Source: Paenibacillus sp. PK3_47 (GTDB taxonomy: Bacteria; Bacillota; Bacilli; Paenibacillales; Paenibacillaceae). From it: a DNA stretch of 64,000 bases. Under the pieces are notes generated by a model, which did no database searches, was not told where the DNA came from, and saw nothing but the letters and a program-made list of their open reading frames with translations. Below, piece after piece: positions 45,317-53,581 of the stretch. The DNA lies in NCBI RefSeq assembly GCF_023520895.1, contig NZ_CP026029.1:1674001-1738000 (forward strand), read 5' to 3'. The stretch's first letter is position 1. The number at the start of each line of letters is the position of its first letter. The translations under genes and the position numbers were made by a program.

Positions 45317-45403
45317 GACACCGCCGCTCAAATTTCTCACCTTAAAGCCATGCTGCCGTAATATTTGTGTAGCCGTATATCCCCGTAAACCAACCTGGCA
45401 GTC
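45317..45403 (-). pseudogene. Rhodanese scrap related to the CoADR fusion
   Basis: The minus strand reads 'DCQVGLRGYTATQILRQHGF' then 'KVRNLSGGV', nearly the same as 'YCQVGLRGYTASQILRQHGF' and 'NVKNLSGGY' of the rhodanese part of the CoADR fusion (31183-31268). About 87 bases are recognisable; no rhodanese sequence extends on either side. The right edge falls four bases after the LacI terminator. Confidence 0.78.
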
Positions 45404-45452
45404 CCCCCCTTCAATCTACACCGGAGTGGAAGGCTGATATGATAAAGAAAAA

Positions 45453-45480
45453 CCACATGGAGTTGTAAACTCAAATGTGG
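45453..45480. other. Isolated hairpin in the LacI/Lrp gap
   Basis: CCACATGGAGTT can pair with AACTCAAATGTGG around GTA, with one bulge. No U-run follows. It lies in the 281-base gap between the LacI and Lrp genes; besides this, the LacI terminator and the rhodanese scrap I see nothing there. Confidence 0.35.
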
Positions 45481-45558
45481 CTGAATTATATTGTGACATT
45501 GCAGAAGCCCTCAACCTTAGACTCCCCTATATCCCCTCATCTTCTAAATTTCTGATCA

Positions 45559-45969
45559 TCATGATTTTTTTATAACCACAGATATTTTGTAATTTGCATG
45601 TTCGCTCAACTCGCCCAGGAATTGATCCAAAAGCTCATTGGATGGAAACCGGCACTCTAAAAGATAACAACCATCCCCGCTAATTTTGTAGCTGTTTAAT
45701 ACATAGCGTCCTTGCTTTTCTATAAAGGTAAGTATTGTTTGGTGGTTATGTGTGTTTGTATAGATTGTAATAAATGCATGCATATAGCATCCTAATTTCG
45801 ATTGATTAATTTTAATCGTATACCCCTCGATTACCCCGCAATCCTCCAGCTTCATAACACGGCTTGCAGCTGCTTGTCCGGTCAAATGCACTTTTCCCCC
45901 TAATTCCTTCATTGTTATGCGGCTATTATTGTGCAATTCGGATAAAATAATCAAATCGGTTTGGTCCAT
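45559..45969 (-). CDS. Lrp/AsnC family transcriptional regulator
   Basis: A 136-residue regulator with the helix-turn-helix 'ITMKELGGKVHLTGQAAASR' and a RAM domain ('SYKISGDGCYLLECRF'). It is a paralogue of the protein at 34428-34877. It is divergent from the MBL hydrolase gene; the gap holds an inverted repeat at 46057-46096 that could be its target. Confidence 0.85.
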   Translation of the reverse strand: MDQTDLIILSELHNNSRITMKELGGKVHLTGQAAASRVMKLEDCGVIEGYTIKINQSKLGCYMHAFITIYTNTHNHQTILTFIEKQGRYVLNSYKISGDGCYLLECRFPSNELLDQFLGELSEHANYKISVVIKKS

Positions 45970-46056
45970 AGCATTTACCTCCAGTGAAATGAATCCTTAG
46001 CAATTGCAGTAAACGTATTAAATCTTATTTTGTTTCAAAATTAAAGTCAAATCATT

Positions 46057-46096
46057 AAAAGACCTGATTTATTATATGTTAATCAAATGGTCTTTT
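46057..46096. promoter_or_regulatory. Inverted repeat upstream of the MBL hydrolase
   Basis: AAAAGACC (46057-46064) and GGTCTTTT (46089-46096) bracket an AT-rich core in which TGATT and AATCA are also complementary. It is 41 bases before the hydrolase ATG, so it probably overlaps the promoter and may be an Lrp operator. Confidence 0.5.
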
Positions 46097-46137
46097 AGAT
46101 ACAATTAATGAACAACAAAAGAAAAGGAGCTGTTAAA

Positions 46138-46896
46138 ATGAAAGTTACATTAATTAGAAATGCAACCTTGGTTGTCGAATATGCAGGCAAGAAATTTTTG
46201 GTAGATCCATTTTTAGGTGATAAAGGTGCATACCCTCCGTTTCCAAACTCTTTAAGACAAGATCAAAATAACCCTTTAGTGAGCTTGCCTGTTTCCCTTG
46301 AAAACCTAACAGATGTCGATGCTGTTATTGTAACCCATCTCCATCTGGATCATTATGACGCTAAAGCCGTAGAGGTTTTGCCGAAAGAAATTCCAATGTT
46401 TGTACAAAATGAAGAAGACGCAGATAAAGTTCGCAGCGATGGCTTCAAGAACGTAGAAATACTTAGTGAATCATCGCACTTCGACAATATTCAATTGATC
46501 AAAACAAAGGGAGAACATGGCCGCGGGGAAATCTTAAAACTTGCCGGTGAAGTTTGTGGGGTTGTATTTAAGAATACCGCCGAGAAAACCCTTTATTTAG
46601 CTGGAGATACAGTCTGGTATGAACCTGTTCAGGACGTAATCAACACATACAAGCCTGAGATCATTGTAGTAAATGGCGGAGATAATCAATTCCTGCAGGG
46701 CGGTTCTTTGGTTATGGGTAAAGAGGACATTTATAACGTATATCAAGCTGCCCCTGATTCCACAATCATTTCAGTTCATATGGAAGCTGTAAATCACTGG
46801 ACCTTATCCAGAGAAGAATTAAAAAGCTTCCTCACTGAAAAAGGAGCATCCTCTAATGTGCTAGTACCTGATGATGGTGAAGCTTACACATTCTAA
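46138..46896 (+). CDS. MBL-fold metal-dependent hydrolase
   Basis: About 252 residues from the ATG at 46138 (AAAAGGAG upstream). Metal ligands of the beta-lactamase fold are seen in 'VIVTHLHLDHYDA' (HxHxDH), 'LYLAGDTVWYEP' (Asp) and 'ISVHMEAVNHW' (His). It resembles the YtkL/UlaG-like branch. The substrate is unknown. It is followed after 36 bases by an NTF2-like gene in the same direction. Confidence 0.88.
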   Translation: MKVTLIRNATLVVEYAGKKFLVDPFLGDKGAYPPFPNSLRQDQNNPLVSLPVSLENLTDVDAVIVTHLHLDHYDAKAVEVLPKEIPMFVQNEEDADKVRSDGFKNVEILSESSHFDNIQLIKTKGEHGRGEILKLAGEVCGVVFKNTAEKTLYLAGDTVWYEPVQDVINTYKPEIIVVNGGDNQFLQGGSLVMGKEDIYNVYQAAPDSTIISVHMEAVNHWTLSREELKSFLTEKGASSNVLVPDDGEAYTF

Positions 46897-46932
46897 ATAA
46901 AGCAGCCCGCAGAAAAGAAAGGAAAGTCTTAG

Positions 46933-47346
46933 ATGGAAACCGAATCAAATAAGGAATTGGTTTGCCGTTTTTATGAAGCTATACAACAAGAACAATATGA
47001 ATCACTAAAAGAATTTTGTCACCCGGATTTTGTATTTTACCCGCAGGTTGATACGCCTTATCATGGGGTAAAGGGTCTTGTGGAATCAGAAAAGAGAAAC
47101 TTCGACGCTTTCCCGGGATTTAAAATGCCTATTCAAGAGATAATCGCTGAAGGTAATCAAGTTGCTGTGTTTTTCATTTTTGAAGGTACTCATACAGGGA
47201 GCCCTTTCTTCTCCTTGCCTGCCACAGGAAAAAAGGTAAGATTTTCTCTTATGATGCTATTACGAATAAAAGAAGGGAAAATAATCGAGAAAAGATCTCA
47301 TGTGGATGTGCATGACATTCTAAAGCAACTTAATGCAAAAATATAA
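46933..47346 (+). CDS. SnoaL/NTF2-like protein
   Basis: A 137-residue cone-shaped NTF2 fold: 'ELVCRFYEAIQQEQYESLKE' at the start, 'PDFVFYPQVDTPYHGVKGLV' in the middle, and 'FEGTHTGSPFFSLPATGKKV', typical of SnoaL-like polyketide cyclase-related proteins. Members bind or isomerise small hydrophobic molecules. AAAGGAAAG precedes the ATG. It is likely cotranscribed with the MBL hydrolase. Confidence 0.85.
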   Translation: METESNKELVCRFYEAIQQEQYESLKEFCHPDFVFYPQVDTPYHGVKGLVESEKRNFDAFPGFKMPIQEIIAEGNQVAVFFIFEGTHTGSPFFSLPATGKKVRFSLMMLLRIKEGKIIEKRSHVDVHDILKQLNAKI

Positions 47347-47351
47347 ATTGT

Positions 47352-47383
47352 AGCTGCCGGATGGATTTTCCGGCAGCTTTTTG
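47352..47383 (+). terminator. Terminator after the SnoaL-like gene
   Basis: AGCTGCCGGA and TCCGGCAGCT around a short loop followed by TTTTT. Confidence 0.85.
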
Positions 47384-47399
47384 GGTATACCCAGTTTGA

Positions 47400-47586
47400 A
47401 GTTTCTCCCCAGAGACGAGAGTGCTGTGGAGGTAACGAATATTTTTACAGGTATGACGCTGAATCTGTAGACTTTGGAGCGTTCCCGCCTGCACAGCGCG
47501 GATTGGTGCAAATTATGAAAGCAATGGGAGAGCTTAAGGTGGGGGATTTTGGGATTTTCTTTGAAACATTTGCAATGAATCCTCTT
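47400..47586 (+). pseudogene. Scrap of a GH4 glycosidase gene
   Basis: The plus strand reads 'ESAVEVTNIFT', then after a one-base frame change 'YDAESVDFGAFPPAQRGLVQ', 'IMKAMGELKVGDFG' and 'FETFAMNPLE'. This parallels 'ESAIEVTSIITAHGAEPVHF', 'GAFPPAQRGLLQVMKAMEEL' and 'FTLNPLV' near the C-terminus of the intact GH4 protein at 42830-44152. About 60 codons remain. The scrap ends within two bases of an oppositely oriented rhodanese scrap. Confidence 0.78.
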
Positions 47587-47587
47587 G

Positions 47588-47664
47588 AGATTTTTAACAT
47601 TAAAACCACACTGGCGCAATATTTGTGCAGCAGTATAGCCCCGAAGGCCAACCTGGCAGTAGAC
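47588..47664 (-). pseudogene. Second rhodanese scrap related to the CoADR fusion
   Basis: The minus strand reads 'VYCQVGLRGYTAAQILRQCG' and 'FNVKNL', matching the active-site segment of the rhodanese module at 31183-31262. It directly abuts the GH4 scrap. The match covers about 77 bases, starting and ending within the same small block as the scrap at 45317-45403. Confidence 0.78.
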
Positions 47665-47697
47665 CCAAAAACCGGATTCAGATCTATAATAGATGTT

Positions 47698-47732
47698 AAA
47701 AGAGGCCCTTTATATATAAGGGCCCTTTTCCT
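47698..47732. terminator. Hairpin terminator after the MFS gene
   Basis: AAAAGAGGCCCTTTATA and its near-complement ending GGGCCCTTTT; T-rich on both strands. It is 66 bases from the minus-strand MFS stop. Confidence 0.75.
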
Positions 47733-47798
47733 CTGAAAATTATTAAAAGAAACAAATTTCAATTCAGAAATGCTCCTCAAAGGTTTATCTTACTGATT

Positions 47799-49211
47799 TC
47801 ACTTCCTGGCGGGCCGAATAGATAGCATTGCTATTACGGCACCTGCAAAAGCAACTACACCACTCCAAAAGAATGCTTGTTGGTACCCCTCATTAAGGGC
47901 TGCTATAGTGTTTCCTCCTACACTGGAAGACGTCGCCGCTGCAATGGAAACCAAGATAGCCAAACCAACCGCTGATCCCACCTGATACGTCGTGTTGTAT
48001 AAGCCAGATGCAAGACCGGACGATGCTGTATCAGCCTCAGACACAGCTGCCGTAGTTGCTGGAAGATAAGCAAGTGCATTGCCGAGAGCTGCCAGCAAAA
48101 GAGCGATAAACACATCACTCCAATAGTTCCCATCCACAGTATTTCGGGATAACAGGAGAGCAGAACCTCCGAGTAAGACAAACCCGATGAACATTGTAAA
48201 CTTCATACCCAATTTGGCCATTACCTTTTCAGCCAATAAAACCATAAAGATGGCCATCAGTACTGGCGCCGGCAGCATACCCATCGCGGCCATGAAGGGT
48301 TCAAATTTCATCACTTGCTGCAAATACAGAATTAGAAAATAAATCATAGGAAACCAGGATGCTGCTAATAAAATTAGCGAAATGTTCCCTGCTGCCAAAT
48401 ATGGTGTTTTAAATATGCTCAGCGGAACGAGCGGTTCTTTTCTAAAAACTTGAATAAGGATAAAGCCGATAAACAAAACGGCCCCGATTACCAGCGGCAA
48501 TATAGTTGAAGATGCTTGCCAGCCTTTCTGTTCCGCGGTAACAATGCCGTAAACAATCATTACTAGTGCTGAAGTTACAGAAATTGCGCCTGCGTAATCA
48601 ATACGACCAGCCTTACGCTTACCACTCTGTAGAAGCTTGGGGGCTAAAAATAAAATAAAAAGACTAACTGGTACGTAAAATAAAAGGGTCCATCTCCAGC
48701 TAAATAACTGTGTAATCATACCTCCGAGGACAATACCGATAGAGCCCCCAGCTGCCCCTGAGAGCCCCCAAAATGCAAGTGCTTTACCCATTTCTTTCTT
48801 ATTTGCGCTGAATAAAATCATAATAATGGAAAGTGCTGCCGGTGCAACTAGGGCTGAAGCTGCACCTTGAATGGCACGTCCTAAATTGAGTGACATTTCA
48901 TTCCAGGCTAAACCGGCAAATAAGGAGGCAATAGTTAATATAGAAACTCCCCACATAAATATGCGCCGGTGTCCTAACAAGTCAGCCAGCCTTCCTCCAA
49001 GGAGCAAAAGCCCTCCGAACATGATAAGGAAAGCATTCATTACCCATTGTAAATTCGCCTCCGTGTAGCCGAGTGAATCTTTTATGGCTGGTAGAGCAAC
49101 TTGAATAATAGCGGAATCCATCATTACAAGGAAATTCGCAAAGCATAACAAGGCAAGTGCTTTCCAGCGCTTAGGATCAACTTGTTCTGAAGTCTGTGAA
49201 TATGTTGACAT
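47799..49211 (-). CDS. MFS transporter, DHA2 (14-segment) drug exporter family
   Basis: A 470-residue exporter. The first segment 'LALLCFANFLVMMDSAIIQV' (Asp in segment 1), motif A 'LLGGRLADLLGHRRIFMWGV' and motif C-like 'GAAGGSIGIVLGGMITQLFS' are typical of EmrB/QacA-type drug/H+ antiporters. AAACGGGGGAAAG precedes the ATG. It is downstream of a DUF1541 gene on the same strand, 26 bases away. Confidence 0.9.
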   Translation of the reverse strand: MSTYSQTSEQVDPKRWKALALLCFANFLVMMDSAIIQVALPAIKDSLGYTEANLQWVMNAFLIMFGGLLLLGGRLADLLGHRRIFMWGVSILTIASLFAGLAWNEMSLNLGRAIQGAASALVAPAALSIIMILFSANKKEMGKALAFWGLSGAAGGSIGIVLGGMITQLFSWRWTLLFYVPVSLFILFLAPKLLQSGKRKAGRIDYAGAISVTSALVMIVYGIVTAEQKGWQASSTILPLVIGAVLFIGFILIQVFRKEPLVPLSIFKTPYLAAGNISLILLAASWFPMIYFLILYLQQVMKFEPFMAAMGMLPAPVLMAIFMVLLAEKVMAKLGMKFTMFIGFVLLGGSALLLSRNTVDGNYWSDVFIALLLAALGNALAYLPATTAAVSEADTASSGLASGLYNTTYQVGSAVGLAILVSIAAATSSSVGGNTIAALNEGYQQAFFWSGVVAFAGAVIAMLSIRPARK

Positions 49212-49237
49212 GCTCTTTCCCCCGTTTGTATATAGCC

Positions 49238-49705
49238 TTACAATATTGTTTGTAGTTCACCTTCAGTAACCCATTTATGGTTCTTCACATGTTCGCCATC
49301 GGTTGTCGAAATAAAATCAACCATATAAACAATACTTTCTTCCGCTGAATCAATGACTGCGTTTGCCCCAAGCATACCTTCCATGTGATCCGTATCCACA
49401 ACAACTTCATTCCCGGGCTGATAGGGTCTGGTGCCAGCATCCTTAATTTCTTCGTGTACAATCCATTTGTGCTTTGATACTTTTTCTCCACCAGTTGTAG
49501 GTGTGTATGAAATTGTATAAACGGTAGTATCGAATGCGCCAACAATAGTTGCTTCGGCTCCATCCATCCCTTCCATATGATCGGAGTTCATAGTTGCTGT
49601 ACTTCCAACCTTAAATTTTGGATTTACGGCTTCTTTAATCCCTGCAGGCAGCTCACCTGAACTGGAATGATGCATATGATGGTGGTGCTTATGATTATTA
49701 TTCAT
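49238..49705 (-). CDS. DUF1541 (YdhK-like) protein with a histidine-rich start
   Basis: A 155-residue protein. Two copies of the DUF1541 unit: 'STATMNSDHMEGMDGAEATI' with 'TTGGEKVSKHKWIVHEEI', and 'EVVVDTDHMEGMLGANAVID' with 'TTDGEHVKNHKWVTEGEL'. The N-terminus (NNNHKHHHHMHH) is rich in His and Met, as expected for metal binding. Unlike secreted YdhK it has no signal peptide. Located next to copper genes, it is a possible copper-buffering protein. AGAGAGGAGG precedes the ATG. Confidence 0.85.
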   Translation of the reverse strand: MNNNHKHHHHMHHSSSGELPAGIKEAVNPKFKVGSTATMNSDHMEGMDGAEATIVGAFDTTVYTISYTPTTGGEKVSKHKWIVHEEIKDAGTRPYQPGNEVVVDTDHMEGMLGANAVIDSAEESIVYMVDFISTTDGEHVKNHKWVTEGELQTIL

Positions 49706-49786
49706 TGTTTACCTCCTCTCTAGGTCATTTTTGTTATTATGATCAGCAGCGATACAACGATTTGTCTATTTCGCCATGCTGCTATA

Positions 49787-50407
49787 TTAAATTGCAACTT
49801 GTTGCATTTTCTCAAGCGTAACCCGATCAACGAACCTACCGAATTTTTCTTTCCCTTTAGCGTTCGCCTTATAATAGCCGATAATTGCTGCAATCACTGG
49901 TACAAGCCGATCTTCTGTTACTCCGGATACCAAGCGTTTGGCAACCATAGCTTTAATCCCTTTTGGTTCACCACCCACATAAATGTCGAATGCTTCCCTC
50001 ATCTTGACAATACCGATATCCTTCAGCAAGGGTTCACTCGTTCCAAGTGCGCAACCTGCAAAGCCTATCTTCAAAGGTGTGGGTGTTTCGATTCCTGCAA
50101 TAGCCTGATTTACTTTTCTGGCTACGTCTAATCCTGCCTCCTCTGCTCCCTTACAGAAATTGCAGGCAATTAATCCTTTTACCACGAAGCCAGGCTGATA
50201 AACTTCAAGTCCAGCTTGTCTCAGTTCTTCTGTAATCCGTTCCCGCTGTTCAAGCGGCACTTCTATATATAATTGCTTGAAAGGTGTTAATTCAATTTTT
50301 GCTTCCTTGCCTGCCAAATTTCCGATTGCTGCAAGCTGTGATGGCGTAAATAGAGAACCACCTACTTGAATAGGTGGATTAACAGCAATCTTCACAATAT
50401 TCCCCAT
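49787..50407 (-). CDS. Nitrite/sulfite reductase ferredoxin-like half-protein
   Basis: A 206-residue protein from the ATG at 50407 (AAGGAGAGG upstream). It contains the ferredoxin-like half domain ('QLAAIGNLAGK', 'ELTPFKQLYIEVP') and a CxxC...GC arrangement ('IACNFCKGAEEAG', 'LKIGFAGCALGTSEP') that corresponds to iron-sulfur/siroheme ligands in nitrite and sulfite reductases. It is far shorter than the full reductases (over 500 residues), with only one of the two repeats. Twenty-three bases separate it from copA. Function is unknown; small stand-alone members exist. Confidence 0.8.
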   Translation of the reverse strand: MGNIVKIAVNPPIQVGGSLFTPSQLAAIGNLAGKEAKIELTPFKQLYIEVPLEQRERITEELRQAGLEVYQPGFVVKGLIACNFCKGAEEAGLDVARKVNQAIAGIETPTPLKIGFAGCALGTSEPLLKDIGIVKMREAFDIYVGGEPKGIKAMVAKRLVSGVTEDRLVPVIAAIIGYYKANAKGKEKFGRFVDRVTLEKMQQVAI

Positions 50408-50430
50408 AAAAATCCTCTCCTTGCCAAATG

Positions 50431-52866
50431 TCAATGCTTCAACTTCACACGCTGTAACCGCAAAGCGTTAAGGACAACGGACACGGAACTGAGCGCCATC
50501 GCTGCACCTGCCACCCATGGAGCCAGCAGCCCTATCGCTGCAATTGGAATACCGAGCGTGTTGTACCCTAACGCCCAGAAGAGGTTTTGGCGGATGTTCC
50601 CCATCGTTTTGCGGCTCATGTAGATTGCATCTGGAATACTCGTCAGATCACCGCGCATCAGGGTGACATCCGCAGCCTCCATGGCCACATCCGTACCTGT
50701 ACCGATAGCCATTCCTATGTCTGCCATCGCCAATGCTGGAGCATCATTGATACCGTCACCGACCATCGCCACCTTCTTACCCTGTGCCTGCAGCTTCTTC
50801 ACTTCTTCTGCCTTTCCTTCCGGAAGCACTTCAGCGCGGACTTGATCAATGCCGACTTGCTCCGCAATCGCACTTGCGGTTCGTTCGTTGTCACCCGTAA
50901 TCATAATGACCTCAATACCCATTTTTTTCAGCCGCATCACAGCCTCTTTTGACGTTTCTTTAATTGTGTCAGCTACGGCTACAAGCCCTGCATACACTCC
51001 GTCAACCGCGATCAGCATCGCTGTTTTCCCTTCCTCTTCAAGGCGTGTCATCGGATTAGTCATTTGATCAAATGAAACATTATATTTAGCCATCAGTTTG
51101 CGTGTACCCGCTAAAACCTCTTTGCCCTCTACGATAGCTCGGATTCCAAACCCCGGAATCGCCTCAAACTGTTCCGTTTGCGGAAGTTCAATTCCTTTCG
51201 CCCTGATTCCGGCAACGATCGCTTCTGCCAGCGGATGCTCCGAGTCTTTCTCAGCAGCACCTACCAAGCGCAGGAAAACTTGCTCGTCCATATGTTCGAC
51301 CATAACATCTGTAAGCTCCGGTTTCCCTTTTGTTACTGTGCCTGTTTTGTCGAGAATAATCGCATCGATCTTATGGGTTGACTCCAAATGTTCGCCGCCT
51401 TTGAACAGAACGCCAAACTCTGCGGCACGTCCGGAACCCGCCATAATTGATGTCGGTGTAGCGAGCCCTAATGCGCATGGGCAGGCGATGACCAAGATCG
51501 CAATCCCTTTCTCCAGCGCATTCGCAAAATCACCGGGTGTCACCCAGAAGTACCAGACGAGAAACGCAACAATTGCAATTCCTACGACGATTGGTACGAA
51601 GATTCCGGAAATAACATCAGCTACCCGTTGGATAGGTGCTTTAGAACCTTGTGCTTCCTCTACAACTTTAATGATTTGAGCAAGTGCTGTTTCCTTCCCC
51701 ACTTTAGTCGCTTTTAGTTTCAGCCTGCCGTTTTTGTTGACAGTAGCGCCGATTACACTATCTCCGGCTTTTTTCTCAACAGGGATGCTTTCTCCAGTTA
51801 ACATGGACTCATCAACTGACGAATTCCCCTCCAGTACTTCTCCATCCACCGGGATCTTCTCTCCTGGCTTCACCACTACAACATCGCCAACCAGCAGACT
51901 CTGAACCGGAACCGTTATTTCTTGTCCATCCCGAATGACTAGTGCTGTTTTCGCTTGAAGACCCATAAGCGTCTTGATCGCTTCAGATGTACGGCCTTTA
52001 GCCAGCGATTCAAACAATTTTCCTAAAAGAACCAGTGTTATGAGCACCGCACTTGTTTCATAGTACATGGATGGTCCATGATGAGCCATGCTCCCCATGG
52101 ATGCCCATTCTATAGTTAGATACAAGCTATAGAAGTAAGCAGCAGAAGTTCCCAGCGAGACGAGCACATCCATATTTGCACTTTTATTTCGCAATGCTTT
52201 AAACGCACCCACATAGAACTGTCTGCCGATATAAAATTGAACGGGTGTAGCTAATGCCAATTGGAACCACGGATTCATGAAGAGCTCTGGCATCCAAATC
52301 CACGATAGGAAAGAAAAGTGACCCACCATGGACCATAGTAGCGGAAGCGACAGAATAGCGGAGATAACCAGTTTGCGCTTTTGTTGTGAGATAGCCTTTT
52401 CCCGATACTCCGAAGGATTGGACTCTTCTTGTTTAGGTATCGCTTTGTAACCCAATTTTTCAACCTTCTGCTTCATATCATTGATTGATACATCAGCAGC
52501 ATTATATTCGACCCGGGCGGTTTCCATCGCGAAATTCACGGAAGCATTGGTGACGCCAGGCATTTTGCCAAGCCCCTTCTCAATTCTGTTTGCACAAGCC
52601 GCACAGGTCATACCTTCCAGCTTGAAATCAACGATTTCTTTGGCAGTATCATAGCCTAGTTTTTGAATGCTTTGTTCCATTTGCGCAACATTTACTCTTT
52701 TCGGATCGTACGTAACTGTTGCCCGTTCAAGCGCAAAGTTAACGTTCGCTTCTGTAACTCCTTCGAGTTTCCCCAAGCCCTTCTCAATCCGGTTTGCGCA
52801 AGCAGCGCAAGTCATACCGGTTAACTGCAGAGAAGTTTGCTCTATTTCCTGTTTGCCTGCTTCCAT
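50431..52866 (-). CDS. copA: Copper-translocating P-type ATPase CopA
   Basis: An 811-residue P1B-type ATPase. Two N-terminal metal-binding domains carry '[10 protein letters not shown]' (Cys20/Cys23 and Cys88/Cys91). The membrane metal site is CPC (Cys462-Pro463-Cys464), the phosphorylated Asp is Asp506 in 'DKTGTVT', and '[11 protein letters not shown]' closes the hinge. It exports Cu(I) from the cytoplasm. It follows copZ by 30 bases in the csoR-copZ-copA order. Confidence 0.95.
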   Translation of the reverse strand: MEAGKQEIEQTSLQLTGMTCAACANRIEKGLGKLEGVTEANVNFALERATVTYDPKRVNVAQMEQSIQKLGYDTAKEIVDFKLEGMTCAACANRIEKGLGKMPGVTNASVNFAMETARVEYNAADVSINDMKQKVEKLGYKAIPKQEESNPSEYREKAISQQKRKLVISAILSLPLLWSMVGHFSFLSWIWMPELFMNPWFQLALATPVQFYIGRQFYVGAFKALRNKSANMDVLVSLGTSAAYFYSLYLTIEWASMGSMAHHGPSMYYETSAVLITLVLLGKLFESLAKGRTSEAIKTLMGLQAKTALVIRDGQEITVPVQSLLVGDVVVVKPGEKIPVDGEVLEGNSSVDESMLTGESIPVEKKAGDSVIGATVNKNGRLKLKATKVGKETALAQIIKVVEEAQGSKAPIQRVADVISGIFVPIVVGIAIVAFLVWYFWVTPGDFANALEKGIAILVIACPCALGLATPTSIMAGSGRAAEFGVLFKGGEHLESTHKIDAIILDKTGTVTKGKPELTDVMVEHMDEQVFLRLVGAAEKDSEHPLAEAIVAGIRAKGIELPQTEQFEAIPGFGIRAIVEGKEVLAGTRKLMAKYNVSFDQMTNPMTRLEEEGKTAMLIAVDGVYAGLVAVADTIKETSKEAVMRLKKMGIEVIMITGDNERTASAIAEQVGIDQVRAEVLPEGKAEEVKKLQAQGKKVAMVGDGINDAPALAMADIGMAIGTGTDVAMEAADVTLMRGDLTSIPDAIYMSRKTMGNIRQNLFWALGYNTLGIPIAAIGLLAPWVAGAAMALSSVSVVLNALRLQRVKLKH

Positions 52867-52896
52867 ACTCAGGCACCTCTTTTCTCCTGATGTTTT

Positions 52897-53097
52897 TTAC
52901 ACAACGTCGTATCCTTGTTCTTCAATAGCTTCTTTAATAGCATCAACCGTCAGTTCGTTTTCTTCATACAGGACTGTGACCGTTCCTCCTGAGAGATCGA
53001 CTTTGCCATCAGCTCCAATTGTTTTTAATGCTCCTTCAATTGAATTGACACAGTGTCCGCAAGACATACCTTCAACATTTAAAGTTACATTTTTCAT
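52897..53097 (-). CDS. copZ: Copper chaperone CopZ
   Basis: A 66-residue heavy-metal-associated domain with 'VEGMSCGHCVNSI' (Cys at 13 and 16). It carries Cu(I) to CopA. AAAGGAG precedes the ATG. It lies between csoR and copA on the same strand. Confidence 0.92.
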   Translation of the reverse strand: MKNVTLNVEGMSCGHCVNSIEGALKTIGADGKVDLSGGTVTVLYEENELTVDAIKEAIEEQGYDVV

Positions 53098-53180
53098 GGA
53101 TTCATTTCTCCTTTAATGATTAGTTATTTCATCAATTTTTGAATGGTCACCAGCAGTTCATCTACGACTTTGGCATCTCC

Positions 53181-53453
53181 TTACTGGATACGTTCCACCA
53201 CACATTCCTTAAGATGTCCAGTTAGAAGAACTTTTCGTACTCCGTTAAGTGAAGCTTGAATAGCGGCAATCTGATTTAAAACCTGATCACAATAAATATC
53301 TTTATTAATGAACTCTTTTACTCCTCTGACTTGTCCTTCAATACGGTTTAGTCGTACGGCCAGATCTGATTTTACAGGATGTGAATGGTGACTTTTACAG
53401 CCATCATCAGACAAATAACAATCTTCTGTAACCGTCACTTCCAAAGTGCTCAT
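53181..53453 (-). CDS. csoR: CsoR-type copper-sensing repressor, shortened by an in-frame stop
   Basis: A 90-residue helical repressor of the CsoR/RcnR family. The Cu(I) ligand set is Cys55, His80 and Cys84 ('IYCDQV', 'GHLKEC'). The N-terminus has extra Cys and His (DCYLSDDGCKSHHSH). The protein stops after 'VVERIQ', yet the same frame continues after the TAA as 'GDAKVVDELLVTIQKLMK' to a stop at 53124. This is the end found in the paralogue at 53582 ('GENEVIDELLVTINKLMK'). So a single codon change removed 19 residues. The metal site is intact. AAGGAGG precedes the ATG. Confidence 0.88.
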   Translation of the reverse strand: MSTLEVTVTEDCYLSDDGCKSHHSHPVKSDLAVRLNRIEGQVRGVKEFINKDIYCDQVLNQIAAIQASLNGVRKVLLTGHLKECVVERIQ

Positions 53454-53476
53454 CGCTGTAACCTCCTTCGATGTAT

Positions 53477-53544
53477 ACTATACCCCCCTACCCTATGTAA
53501 GTCAATATATTTTATTATACCCCCTCCCCCTATATGTTAATCAA
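53477..53544 (-). promoter_or_regulatory. Two CsoR-type operators in promoter spacers
   Basis: On the minus strand, TTGACT (53500-53505) and TATAGT (53477-53482) are separated by exactly 17 bases that contain TAGGGTAGGGGGG. Upstream, TTGATT (53539-53544) and TATAAT (53514-53519) bracket 19 bases with TAGGGGGAGGGGG. The G-tract flanked by TA is the usual look of CsoR binding sites in Firmicutes. Occupancy would block polymerase at both promoters, repressing csoR-copZ-copA. Confidence 0.75.
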
Positions 53545-53571
53545 AATAAAAAGAGATTCTCTCGAATCCCT
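53545..53571 (-). terminator. Terminator after the second csoR gene
   Basis: GGGATTC and GAATCTC form a short stem around GAGA, followed by TTTTTATTTT on the minus strand. It is directly downstream of the stop at 53582. Confidence 0.65.
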
Positions 53572-53581
53572 AGAATACATT

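Noticed and set aside
44918..45340. A 140-codon minus-strand frame containing 'NLSGGV'
   Set aside because: Most of it is antisense to the LacI gene; only its first residues belong to the rhodanese scrap.
53460..53545. A G-quadruplex element
   Set aside because: The G-tracts are better explained as CsoR operators, since each sits exactly between a -35 and a -10 box.
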